Positions 7,766 through 15,179 of a stretch of DNA of 64,000 bases are shown here, piece by piece. The position numbers were made by a program, and so were the translations under genes. The notes beneath the pieces are model-generated. The model did not search any database and had not been told where the DNA came from. It worked only from the letters and a program-made list of their open reading frames with translations. Source of the DNA: Cypionkella aquatica (lineage in GTDB: Bacteria; Pseudomonadota; Alphaproteobacteria; Rhodobacterales; Rhodobacteraceae); NCBI RefSeq assembly GCF_030161095.1, contig NZ_BSPP01000011.1, positions 248,001 to 312,000 on the forward strand, in the 5' to 3' direction. Numbering within the stretch: position 1 is the stretch's first letter; each line of letters starts with the position of its first letter.

Positions 7766-8782
7766 TCAGCCGCGACGGCCGCGCCGCTCGCGCTTCGGAT
7801 CACCAGAGGTATCGCCCGTGCCATCAGAGGCCGAGGAAAACGCCCCCAGCTTGGCGGTGATCTCTTCAGGCGAGGGCAGCGGCCCTTTCGGGGTATTCTC
7901 CAACGCCGCGCGCATCGCTTTCAGATGCTCTGGCATCGTGCCACAGCAGCCGCCGATGATCCGCACACCCGCATCGCGCGCCAGCACCGCATATTCGCCC
8001 ATCAACTGGGGGGTGCCGTCGTAATGGATATGGCCGTCGTGATATTTCGGGATGCCGGCATTGCCCTTGGCGATCAGGGGCCGAGCCGAGCCCGTGGCGG
8101 CAAAACCCAGCACGGTCCGCATCAGATCAGACGCGCCAACACCGCAGTTCGCGCCAAAGGCAATTGGCGGGTTGGCGAGTTTCTCGACCATTTCGGCCAT
8201 CGCCGCCGAAGTCGTCCCCATCATCGTCCGGCCCGCCGTATCAAAGCTCATCGTGCCGCACCACGGCATCCCCGCCAAAGCCGCAGCCTCGGCCGCAGCG
8301 GCGTATTCCTCGGGGGCGGAGATGGTTTCCACCCAGAGCACATCCGCGCCGCCTTCTTTCAGTCCCTCGGCTTGTTCATGAAACATCTCAACCGCCGCGC
8401 GATGCGTCAGCGTGCCCATCGGCTCAAAAATCTCACCCGTCGGCCCGACAGAGCCTGCAACCACAACCACGCGCCCTGAGGCATCGGCAATTTCGCGGCC
8501 CAAGGCAGCACCGATACGGTTCAACTCGCGCACCCGGCCCTGCGCGCCATGCAACTTCAGGCGGCTGGCGTTGCCGCCAAAGGTGTTGGTCAGGAAAATA
8601 TCCGACCCGGCATTGACCGCATTGCGATAGAGGCTGCGGATATTGTCGGGCTTGTCAGTGTTCCAGAACTCTGGCGGCTCGCCCGATTCCAAACCCATAT
8701 TGAACAGGTTGGTGCCTGTTGCCCCATCGGCCATCAGCCAATCGCGGCTGGCAAGCAATTTGGAAAGCGCGTCTTGGGACAT
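7766..8782 (-). CDS. Homocysteine S-methyltransferase (BHMT/MetH N-terminal type)
   Basis: Zinc-dependent TIM-barrel enzyme of 338 residues that methylates homocysteine. Zinc ligands are visible as Cys213 in GANCGVG and Cys279-Cys280 in GGCCGT; DGATGTNL and TNTFGGN near the N terminus are also conserved. It corresponds to the first domain of MetH. Genomes annotate it as betaine-homocysteine methyltransferase, but the nearby corrinoid protein (5729-6424) makes it more likely the homocysteine-binding subunit of a split cobalamin-dependent methionine synthase. The folate-binding part is not in the window. The C-terminal 25 residues are a charged, disordered tail (GDPKRERRGRRG). Confidence 0.88.
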   Translation of the reverse strand: MSQDALSKLLASRDWLMADGATGTNLFNMGLESGEPPEFWNTDKPDNIRSLYRNAVNAGSDIFLTNTFGGNASRLKLHGAQGRVRELNRIGAALGREIADASGRVVVVAGSVGPTGEIFEPMGTLTHRAAVEMFHEQAEGLKEGGADVLWVETISAPEEYAAAAEAAALAGMPWCGTMSFDTAGRTMMGTTSAAMAEMVEKLANPPIAFGANCGVGASDLMRTVLGFAATGSARPLIAKGNAGIPKYHDGHIHYDGTPQLMGEYAVLARDAGVRIIGGCCGTMPEHLKAMRAALENTPKGPLPSPEEITAKLGAFSSASDGTGDTSGDPKRERRGRRG

Positions 8783-8905
8783 GGGCGACCTCGTCTGTTC
8801 AAGTTGAATCTGTGTTTGCCACGCGCGCCACGGCGAGGCAAATCTATATTCTGCATAACATTATGTGGTGGACCACAACTGCCGCCCACAGCTGGCATGC
8901 GCATG

Positions 8906-8936
8906 AAAAAGGCCGCCGCCGATCCGGCAGCGGCCC
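8906..8936 (-). terminator. Terminator of the zeta-subunit gene
   Basis: On the minus strand GGGCCGCTGCC and GGCGGCGGCC form a GC-rich hairpin followed by TTTTT, 22 nt after the stop of the DUF1476 gene. Confidence 0.8.
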
Positions 8937-8958
8937 GAAAGCATCACCGAAAACGGGC

Positions 8959-9273
8959 TTACAGCTCGGTCATAAGCTGCGATTTGGCGACGGGCAGCAA
9001 CTCGGCCATCTTGGCGCGCACGGCATCGGCGCTCGACAGGCTGCCCAGATCGGCTGCAACCTTGCGCACTACATCCTCGATACCGGCCTCTTCAAAGTCG
9101 GCGCTGACCACCGACATCGCATATTCCGCCGCATCGTCGCCGGTTTTGCCCAGCAATCCCGCCGCCCAAAGCCCGGTCAGCTTGTTGCGCCGCGCTTCGG
9201 CGCGGAACTGCATATCGGCATCATGGGCGAATTTGGTTTCAAATGCATTTTCGCGGTCGTCATAACTGGTCAT
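8959..9273 (-). CDS. ATP synthase zeta inhibitor subunit (DUF1476)
   Basis: Protein of 104 residues matching the DUF1476 family, known from Paracoccus denitrificans as the zeta subunit that inhibits F1-ATPase in alphaproteobacteria. It begins MTSYDDRENAFETKFAHD, the region used for inhibition, and continues as a four-helix domain (RNKLTGLWAAGLLG, VVSADFEEAGIEDVVRKV). It acts at the cytoplasmic face of the F1Fo ATP synthase. It lies divergently from purC, an arrangement common in this family, and has its own terminator. The function is transferred from the Paracoccus protein. Confidence 0.88.
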   Translation of the reverse strand: MTSYDDRENAFETKFAHDADMQFRAEARRNKLTGLWAAGLLGKTGDDAAEYAMSVVSADFEEAGIEDVVRKVAADLGSLSSADAVRAKMAELLPVAKSQLMTEL

Positions 9274-9379
9274 AGCTGGCCCTCTGGGTCATGGAACATT
9301 GCCTTCCATATGCCCATGCCGCGCCCGCCGTTCAAGATAAAAAGCCACTCCGGCGGCTGCGGCTTATGCGCCGCAGACC

Positions 9380-9408
9380 TTGCCCCCACCCCCGCCTTGT
9401 CATATAGG
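9380..9408 (+). promoter_or_regulatory. Candidate promoter of purC
   Basis: TTGCCC, exactly 17 nt, then TATAGG, ending 61 nt before the purC ATG. A GC-rich hairpin CTGCGGC/GCCGCAG stands just upstream. Found by eye. Confidence 0.5.
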
Positions 9409-9469
9409 CTCGTAAAAAAGGGCAGGGGTGGCGCAGCCGCCCCCGTTTCCTATTGGCATCGGAGCATCC

Positions 9470-10234
9470 ATGGCGCGCAGGAAGAAGGTTTACGAGGGCA
9501 AGGCGAAGATCCTGTATGAAGGACCGGAACCGGGCACTCTGATCCAGTATTTCAAAGACGACAGCGCGCCAACCGCAGCCGAGGCAGCACCTGCGGCGGT
9601 AGAGGGCAAAGGTGTTTTGAACAACCGCTTGTCAGAGTTTTTCATGGCCGGGCTTAACGCCATTGGTGTGCCGACGCATTTCATCCGCCGGGTGAATATG
9701 CGCGAACAACTGGTGCGGATGGCGGAAATCATCCCGCTGGAAGTCGTGGTGCGCAATTTCGCGGCGGGCGAAATCTCGACCAGACTTGGCATCCCCGAAG
9801 GCACGCCACTGCCGCGCCCGATTGTCGAGTATTATCTGAAAGACGACCGTCTGACCCTGCCAATGGTCGCCGAAGAACATATTGTCGCCTTCGGCTGGGC
9901 CACCCAGCAAGACCTTGATGACATGATCGCTTTGGCGTTGCGGGTGAATGATTTCATGTCCGGCGTGATGCTGGGCGTTGGCATCCGTCTTGCCGATTTC
10001 CGCATCGAGATCGGCCGGATCTGGGAAGGCGACTATATGCGTCTGATCGTCGCCGATGAAATCAGCCCCGACTCTTGCCGGTTGTGGGATTTGCGCGGTC
10101 TGGTGGATCGCGGCGACGGCCAGCCGATCCCCGAGCCGGGGCCGCTTGCCGATGTCTACACCGAACTCGCGCGGCGCTTGGGCGTGTTGCCGTCGAACGT
10201 CACGCACACGGTCAAGCCAACCCTGATCAACTAA
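9470..10234 (+). CDS. purC: SAICAR synthase
   Basis: Phosphoribosylaminoimidazole-succinocarboxamide synthase, which joins aspartate to CAIR in purine synthesis. The 254 residues show RKKVYEGKAKILYEG at the N terminus, KGVLNNRLSEFF, EVVVRNFAAGEIS and the C-terminal LADFRIEIG and DEISPDSCRLWD active-site segments. The ATG at 9470 is chosen because GGAG lies 5 nt upstream; an in-frame ATG at 9428 lacks a ribosome site. purS and purQ follow on the same strand, so it heads the purCSQ group. Confidence 0.95.
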   Translation: MARRKKVYEGKAKILYEGPEPGTLIQYFKDDSAPTAAEAAPAAVEGKGVLNNRLSEFFMAGLNAIGVPTHFIRRVNMREQLVRMAEIIPLEVVVRNFAAGEISTRLGIPEGTPLPRPIVEYYLKDDRLTLPMVAEEHIVAFGWATQQDLDDMIALALRVNDFMSGVMLGVGIRLADFRIEIGRIWEGDYMRLIVADEISPDSCRLWDLRGLVDRGDGQPIPEPGPLADVYTELARRLGVLPSNVTHTVKPTLIN

Positions 10235-10402
10235 GCAAATCACCACCCCCACGCCCGCTTGGTCATCCTCTCTGCACAAGTATCCTCGGGGTCTGGGGGC
10301 GAGCCCCCAGCTTGCGAGCTGCATCCACAGCCAAGCTTCCACCCTTGTCGAACAAACCAGAGCAGGCTAAGGGAGCCTCACCTCAAACCTGCGGAGATTG
10401 CT

Positions 10403-10642
10403 ATGAAAGCGCGCGTCACAGTCATGTTGAAATCCGGCGTTCTCGATGTGCAGGGCGAGGCCGTGCGCCACGCACTTGGCACGCTTGGCTTTGCGGGCGT
10501 GAATGGGGTCCGGCAAGGCAAGGTGATCGAGTTGGATCTGGCCGAAACCGATGCTGCAGCAGCCGAGGTTGCCGTCAAAGCGATGTGCGAAAAGCTGTTG
10601 TCGAACACCGTGATCGAAAGCTACCGCGTCGAGTTGCTCTAA
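10403..10642 (+). CDS. purS: FGAM synthase subunit PurS
   Basis: Small structural subunit (79 residues) of the multi-protein phosphoribosylformylglycinamidine synthase PurLQS. It shows the family pattern MKARVTVMLKSGVLDVQGEA, then HALGTLGF and GKVIEL, and ends in YRVELL. The ATG at 10403 has GGAG 7 nt upstream. It lies between purC and purQ; the large subunit purL is not in the window. The 168 nt before it are not coding. Confidence 0.95.
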   Translation: MKARVTVMLKSGVLDVQGEAVRHALGTLGFAGVNGVRQGKVIELDLAETDAAAAEVAVKAMCEKLLSNTVIESYRVELL

Positions 10643-10906
10643 TCCCTAAGCCACTGCGGCGCATCTTAAGATTTTTGGCATATCTTAAGATTTGATGAAT
10701 CATCGCCTGCAAGCCATTGATTTTGCTTGCATGCAATTTTGTCCACGCGTGGACACGCCGCAACCTCGCCCGCAAAAGCGATTTTCGCGCGAAAATCGTG
10801 CACGGAATTCGCGCGAATTCCGCCCTGCCCGAATGGCGGTTTCTACTGGCAGCCGGGCGCGGATTGCGCTAATCGCGGGCTATCCAAATCCTTCGGAGTG
10901 CCGCCC
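10643..10906. other. purS-purQ spacer packed with palindromes
   Basis: The 264-nt gap has no gene. It contains two copies of the palindrome ATCTTAAGAT (10663-10672 and 10682-10691), a 14-nt palindrome GTCCACGCGTGGAC (10741-10754) and double-hairpin repeat copy C. It is unusually long for a gap inside the purSQ pair and may hold a promoter or processing site for purQ. Confidence 0.6.
10779..10822. repeat. Double-hairpin intergenic repeat, copy C
   Basis: CGATTTTCGCGCGAAAATCG (10779-10798) is followed after four bases by CGGAATTCGCGCGAATTCCG (10803-10822). Both are perfect palindromes of 20 nt. Unlike the other copies, this one sits between two genes on the same strand. Confidence 0.75.
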
Positions 10907-11575
10907 ATGAAAGCCGCCGTCGTCACCTTTCCCGGATCAAACTGTGATCGCGACCTTGCCGTGGCCTTTGAAAGCGCGGGGTTTGAGGTCTCGCGGGTCT
11001 GGCACAAGGACAGCACTCTTCCAGCGGGCACCGACGTGGTGGGGGTTCCGGGCGGTTTTTCGTTCGGTGATTATCTGCGCTGCGGTGCCATCGCCGCGCA
11101 ATCGCCGATTGCTGCCGCGATCCGCAGCCACGCCAGCCGCGGCGGCTATGTGCTGGGGGTCTGCAACGGCTTTCAGGTGCTGACCGAGATGCAGCTGTTG
11201 CCGGGCGCATTGATGCGCAATGCCGGGTTGAAATTCATCTGCAAGACCGTCGGCCTGAACGTGATCACCACCGACAGCGCCTTCACGAGCGCCTATGCCA
11301 AAGGCCAGCAGATCGCCGTGCCTGTGGCGCATCACGACGGCAATTACACCATTGATGCTGAAGGTCTCGCCGCCTTGCGCGCCGAAGATCGCATCGCCTT
11401 CACCTATACTCAAAACCCCAACGGCGCTGCCGCCGACATTGCAGGCGTGCTTTCCGCCAATCGCCGCGTGCTTGGCATGATGCCGCACCCCGAGCGGGTG
11501 GTGGATGCCCGCGCCGGGGGCACTGATGGTGCGGCGCTGTTTGCCAGCCTGATGGGCGGGATGGCGCTGGTTTAA
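10907..11575 (+). CDS. purQ: FGAM synthase glutaminase subunit PurQ
   Basis: Class I glutamine amidotransferase subunit (222 residues) that supplies ammonia to PurL. It starts [16 protein letters not shown], has the nucleophile cysteine in the elbow VLGVCNGFQ near residue 87, and the catalytic His/Glu pair in MMPHPERV near residue 197. The ATG at 10907 is preceded by CGGAG; longer in-frame reading into the spacer is not supported. It completes the purCSQ group. Confidence 0.95.
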   Translation: MKAAVVTFPGSNCDRDLAVAFESAGFEVSRVWHKDSTLPAGTDVVGVPGGFSFGDYLRCGAIAAQSPIAAAIRSHASRGGYVLGVCNGFQVLTEMQLLPGALMRNAGLKFICKTVGLNVITTDSAFTSAYAKGQQIAVPVAHHDGNYTIDAEGLAALRAEDRIAFTYTQNPNGAAADIAGVLSANRRVLGMMPHPERVVDARAGGTDGAALFASLMGGMALV

Positions 11576-11621
11576 GCCGCTTTGGCTTGAGGCCCCCTTC
11601 GGGCAGGCTTAATGTCGCGCC

Positions 11622-13385
11622 ATGCAAAGCCGCAGCCGTTCCAAACGTTTGAGCGAAACCTCGCCTGGGAAATCCTGGCGCATCAGGCTTGCCGCGACGC
11701 TTTTGATCATGCTTGCCGTGGGGGTGGTGCTGGTCACCAACCGCTGGCTGTCCGAGCGATTCACCGAAACCACCCGCAACCGGGCCGAACTGCGATTGGC
11801 GCTGTATTCCGGCAACATGCTGTCCGAAGTGCAGCGCACGTCCGTGGTGCCGTTGCTGCTGGCCGATGATCCGGCGATTCGCGACAGCTTGCGCAAAAAT
11901 CTGTTCGCCAACACCACCTTGCGCCTGATCGAGGTGCAAAAGGAAATCGGCGTCGCATCCATCTTGCTGCTGGACAAAGATGGTTTGGCGGTCGGATCGA
12001 CCAACCGCAATTTGCTGGGGTCGGCGCACCGCTCGGAAAGTTATTTCGTCGATGCGATCCGCACCAAAGATACGGTGTTTTCGGTCACCGCCCGCGATGG
12101 CGGTGCATTTGATTTCAGCTATGCGCGTGTGATCGAGGCCGATGGTCAGGTGCTGGGCGTGATCGTGGTGGCCGTCGATATGATGAAGCACGAGCGGGCT
12201 TGGGCAGGCTTGCAGGATGCGGTGCTGGTGGCCAATTCGGAAGGCACGGTGATTTTGGCGACCGAGTCATCGTGGCGCAGCAAACCGCTGGGTGAGGCGC
12301 TGACCCCGACCGACAAGCCTTCTGCTTTGGACCGCGCGCTGAAAGGCGCCGCCGACTGGGCGCAGAACCCACCCGATGCCTATGTCTCTGGTGAGGCCGT
12401 GCTGCGCACCGAAGCGCGGGTGCCGTTTCAGGGTTGGAAGATGGTGACCTTCACCGCCTACGATTCGGTACGCGAGCGGGTGAACGGCGTGATTGCCTTG
12501 GAAATCATGGGCTTTGCCATCCTTGCCGCTTTGACGTTTTACGTCTTGTCGCGCCGGGCTTGGTCGCAATCGGTGTCGTTCCAACGCGAATCTGCCGAAT
12601 TGCGGCTGCTGAACGCACGGCTTTCCCGCGAGATTGCGGAGCGCGAAAAAGTGCAGAAAACGCTGGAAGTGGCCGAGCTGACGCTTGCGCAATCCTCGAA
12701 ACTCGCGGCTTTGGGCGAAATGTCGGCGGCGGTCAGTCACGAGTTGAACCAGCCATTGGCGGCGATGAAAACCTATCTGGCGGGCGCGCGATTGCTGTTG
12801 CAGCGCAAACGCCCGGATGAAGCCTTGTCGTCGTTCCAGCGCATTGACGATCTGATCGACCGCATGGGCGCGATCACCCGTCAGCTGAAATCCTACGCGC
12901 GCAAAGGTGGCGAAGCCTTCGAGCCTGTCGATCTGCGCGCCTGTGTGTCTTCGGCTTTGGCGATGATGGAACCGCAACTGAAGCAGCGCGTTGTAAAGAT
13001 AACCCGCACCGTGCCGCGCCAACCCGTGATGGTGATGGCCGATCGGTTGCGATTGGAGCAGGTGATCATCAACTTGTTGAGAAACGCGCTGGATGCCACC
13101 AAAGATATGCTTGATCCGCAAATCGACCTGTTGTTGACCATGGGGGAAACAGCGACTTTGGCAGTGCGCGACAACGGCACTGGCATCGGCGATATCGGCT
13201 CGATCTTTGAGCCGTTCTACACGACCAAAAAACCGGGTGAGGGCGTTGGCCTTGGTCTGGCGATTTCATCGGGCATTGTGACCGATCTGGGCGGGCGTCT
13301 GACGGCGCATAACGCCACAGGCGGCGGTGCAGTGTTTGAAGTACAACTGCCCTTGTTGGGCAAAGAAGCAAAAGCAGCGGAATGA
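11622..13385 (+). CDS. dctB: Sensor histidine kinase, DctB-like
   Basis: Membrane sensor of 587 residues, partner of the regulator encoded 7 nt downstream. Two membrane spans (about 22-40 and 290-310) flank a periplasmic double-PAS type sensor region, the arrangement of the C4-dicarboxylate sensor DctB. Then come a coiled coil (320-355), the phosphorylated histidine His373 in AAVSHELNQPLAAM, and the ATPase boxes NLLRNALDA, DNGTGIG and GVGLGLAISSGI. It is likely to sense C4-dicarboxylates, but no dctPQM transporter is nearby, so the ligand is inferred from family resemblance only. Confidence 0.85.
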   Translation: MQSRSRSKRLSETSPGKSWRIRLAATLLIMLAVGVVLVTNRWLSERFTETTRNRAELRLALYSGNMLSEVQRTSVVPLLLADDPAIRDSLRKNLFANTTLRLIEVQKEIGVASILLLDKDGLAVGSTNRNLLGSAHRSESYFVDAIRTKDTVFSVTARDGGAFDFSYARVIEADGQVLGVIVVAVDMMKHERAWAGLQDAVLVANSEGTVILATESSWRSKPLGEALTPTDKPSALDRALKGAADWAQNPPDAYVSGEAVLRTEARVPFQGWKMVTFTAYDSVRERVNGVIALEIMGFAILAALTFYVLSRRAWSQSVSFQRESAELRLLNARLSREIAEREKVQKTLEVAELTLAQSSKLAALGEMSAAVSHELNQPLAAMKTYLAGARLLLQRKRPDEALSSFQRIDDLIDRMGAITRQLKSYARKGGEAFEPVDLRACVSSALAMMEPQLKQRVVKITRTVPRQPVMVMADRLRLEQVIINLLRNALDATKDMLDPQIDLLLTMGETATLAVRDNGTGIGDIGSIFEPFYTTKKPGEGVGLGLAISSGIVTDLGGRLTAHNATGGGAVFEVQLPLLGKEAKAAE

Positions 13386-13392
13386 GGGTTTC

Positions 13393-14721
13393 ATGGCACG
13401 GGCAATGAAAGTGGCGATTGTGGACGATGAGGCAGATATGCGCGCCTCGATCAGCCAGTGGCTGGCCCTGTCAGGGTTTGATACGGAAACTTATGCCAGC
13501 GCTGAAGAAGCCCTGAAGGTGCTGGGGCCGGAATGGCCGGGCGTCGTGGTGTCTGATATCAAGATGCCGGGCATGGATGGCATGGCGTTTCTAAAGCGGT
13601 TGATGGGGATGGATTCCGGGCTTCCGGTCATCCTGATCACGGGCCATGGCGATGTGCCGATGGCGGTTGAGGCGATGCGGGTCGGTGCTTATGATTTCCT
13701 TGAAAAGCCGTTCAACCCGGATCGGATGACTGAACTTGCCAAACGCGCGACGATGGCGCGGCGGCTGACGCTGGACAACCGTGCTTTGCGTAAAGAGCTG
13801 TCGGATGGTTCGATCCTGATGAAGAAGCTGGTCGGCGCCAGCCCCGCGATGGAACGGCTGCGTGAGGATATTCTTGATCTGGGTCAAGCCGATAGCCATG
13901 TGTTGATTGATGGCGAAACCGGCACCGGCAAGACTTTGGTGGCGCATGCTTTGCATGCGGTTGGCCCGCGCGGATCAAAGAAGTTCGTGACGGTATCTTG
14001 TGCGGCTTGGGGGGAAGACCAGCTCGCGGCCAAGTTGTTTGGCCCTTCGGATGATGGCAACCTGCCGTTGGTGGAAGAAGCCCGCGGTGGCACTTTGTGC
14101 CTTGAGGATATCGAGGCACTGAGCCATCCGTTGCAATCGCGCCTGCTGACTTTGATCAACGAGCAAGGCACGCCGCCCGAAACCCGCATCATCGCGATCT
14201 GCAATGAACACGCGCCCAACAAGACGCTGGAAGACGTGTTGCGCTCGGATCTGTTTTATCGTTTGGGGGCGATGACGATCATTTGTCCGCCGCTGCGCGC
14301 GCGCGGCGAGGATATTCTGACGCTGTTCACCCGCTCGTCAGAGCAGTTTGCCGAAGAATACGGCTGCGACGCGCCGCAGGTGACTGCACAAGAGGCCGCA
14401 CAGTTGTTGCAAGCGCCATGGCCCGGCAACGTCCGGCAACTGGTCAATATCGCGGAGCGCGCGGTGCTGCAGAATCGGCGCGGTTCGGGTTCAATCGCCA
14501 GCCTTTTGATGGCCGATAACGAGGCTTCTGGCCCGGCGCTGACCACCGAAGGCAAGCCGCTGAAAGACTATGTCGAGGCGTTTGAACGCATGCTGATCGA
14601 CAATACCATGCGGCGCCACAAAGGCTCTATCACCGGGGTGATGGACGAGTTGTGCCTGCCACGCCGGACCCTGAACGAAAAGATGGCCAAGTATGGCTTG
14701 CAGCGGCAGGATTATGTGTAG
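13393..14721 (+). CDS. dctD: DctD-like response regulator lacking GAFTGA
   Basis: NtrC-family regulator of 442 residues: receiver domain (about 5-120, phosphorylated Asp55 in VVVSDIKMPG), AAA+ domain (about 147-375, Walker A GETGTGKT at 174-181) and a C-terminal Fis-type helix-turn-helix (KGSITGVMDELCLPRRTLNEK). Where sigma-54 activators have ESELFGHEKGAFTGA this protein has AAKLFGPSDDGNLPLVEEA, so the GAFTGA loop that contacts sigma-54 is missing, and the Walker B acid pair reads ED instead of DE. It may therefore act like Rhodobacter capsulatus NtrC, which lacks GAFTGA and works with sigma-70. The start ATG has GAGGG upstream and overlaps nothing. Confidence 0.87.
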   Translation: MARAMKVAIVDDEADMRASISQWLALSGFDTETYASAEEALKVLGPEWPGVVVSDIKMPGMDGMAFLKRLMGMDSGLPVILITGHGDVPMAVEAMRVGAYDFLEKPFNPDRMTELAKRATMARRLTLDNRALRKELSDGSILMKKLVGASPAMERLREDILDLGQADSHVLIDGETGTGKTLVAHALHAVGPRGSKKFVTVSCAAWGEDQLAAKLFGPSDDGNLPLVEEARGGTLCLEDIEALSHPLQSRLLTLINEQGTPPETRIIAICNEHAPNKTLEDVLRSDLFYRLGAMTIICPPLRARGEDILTLFTRSSEQFAEEYGCDAPQVTAQEAAQLLQAPWPGNVRQLVNIAERAVLQNRRGSGSIASLLMADNEASGPALTTEGKPLKDYVEAFERMLIDNTMRRHKGSITGVMDELCLPRRTLNEKMAKYGLQRQDYV

Positions 14722-14751
14722 TCTGTGGTTCGACCCAAGCTATGCCTGCGC

Positions 14752-14770
14752 GGTGGGGTTAATCCCCACC
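14752..14770 (+). terminator. Hairpin after dctD
   Basis: GGTGGGG-TTAA-TCCCCACC forms a stem of 7-8 bp 30 nt after the dctD stop. No T-run follows, so it may be a weak terminator or an mRNA end-stabilising hairpin. Confidence 0.5.
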
Positions 14771-14800
14771 CAATGCTGCCGATCTGACGTAAATCACCCA

Positions 14801-15179
14801 TTGTCATAGCTGGCTGTTTCCCGTTAGGGTTACAGTCAGGTGACAGCATGTCGCCACGGAATTCTCTGCCCCGATGATCTGGCGCTATATGCGCGCCGAA
14901 AGCCGGGGTGGTCGGATCGGTCGCAAGGCCGGATTATTGCCCGTAAGTGACTGATAAAACAGAAACAAACCGGGCTTTTTAAGGTGGGCGCGCGCAAGCG
15001 GCCCAAACGTGAACCGCGATGATGTGCGCGACATTGGCAAGTCAAGGCGAGGGGTGCCCACCGGGCACAGCCCGCCTGTTTGCGTTGCGCGCAGCCGCCC
15101 GAACAAGCCGCCTCTCTATGGGAAATAACCCCTCCGGTCCGCCGGGGGGCATTTTGCATGACGGGCGCAATGGATTGAT
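14801..15179 (+). promoter_or_regulatory. Candidate rne promoter and long structured leader
   Basis: TTGTCA (14801-14806), 17 nt, then TTAGGG is a possible promoter, leaving a leader of about 340 nt before rne. The leader has no gene. It holds GCCCG (14939-14943) and CGGGC (14971-14975) followed by TTTTT, and a GC-rich hairpin at 15129-15149 just before the start codon. Long leaders in rne genes of other bacteria serve autoregulation by RNase E cleavage; that role here is inference. Confidence 0.4.
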
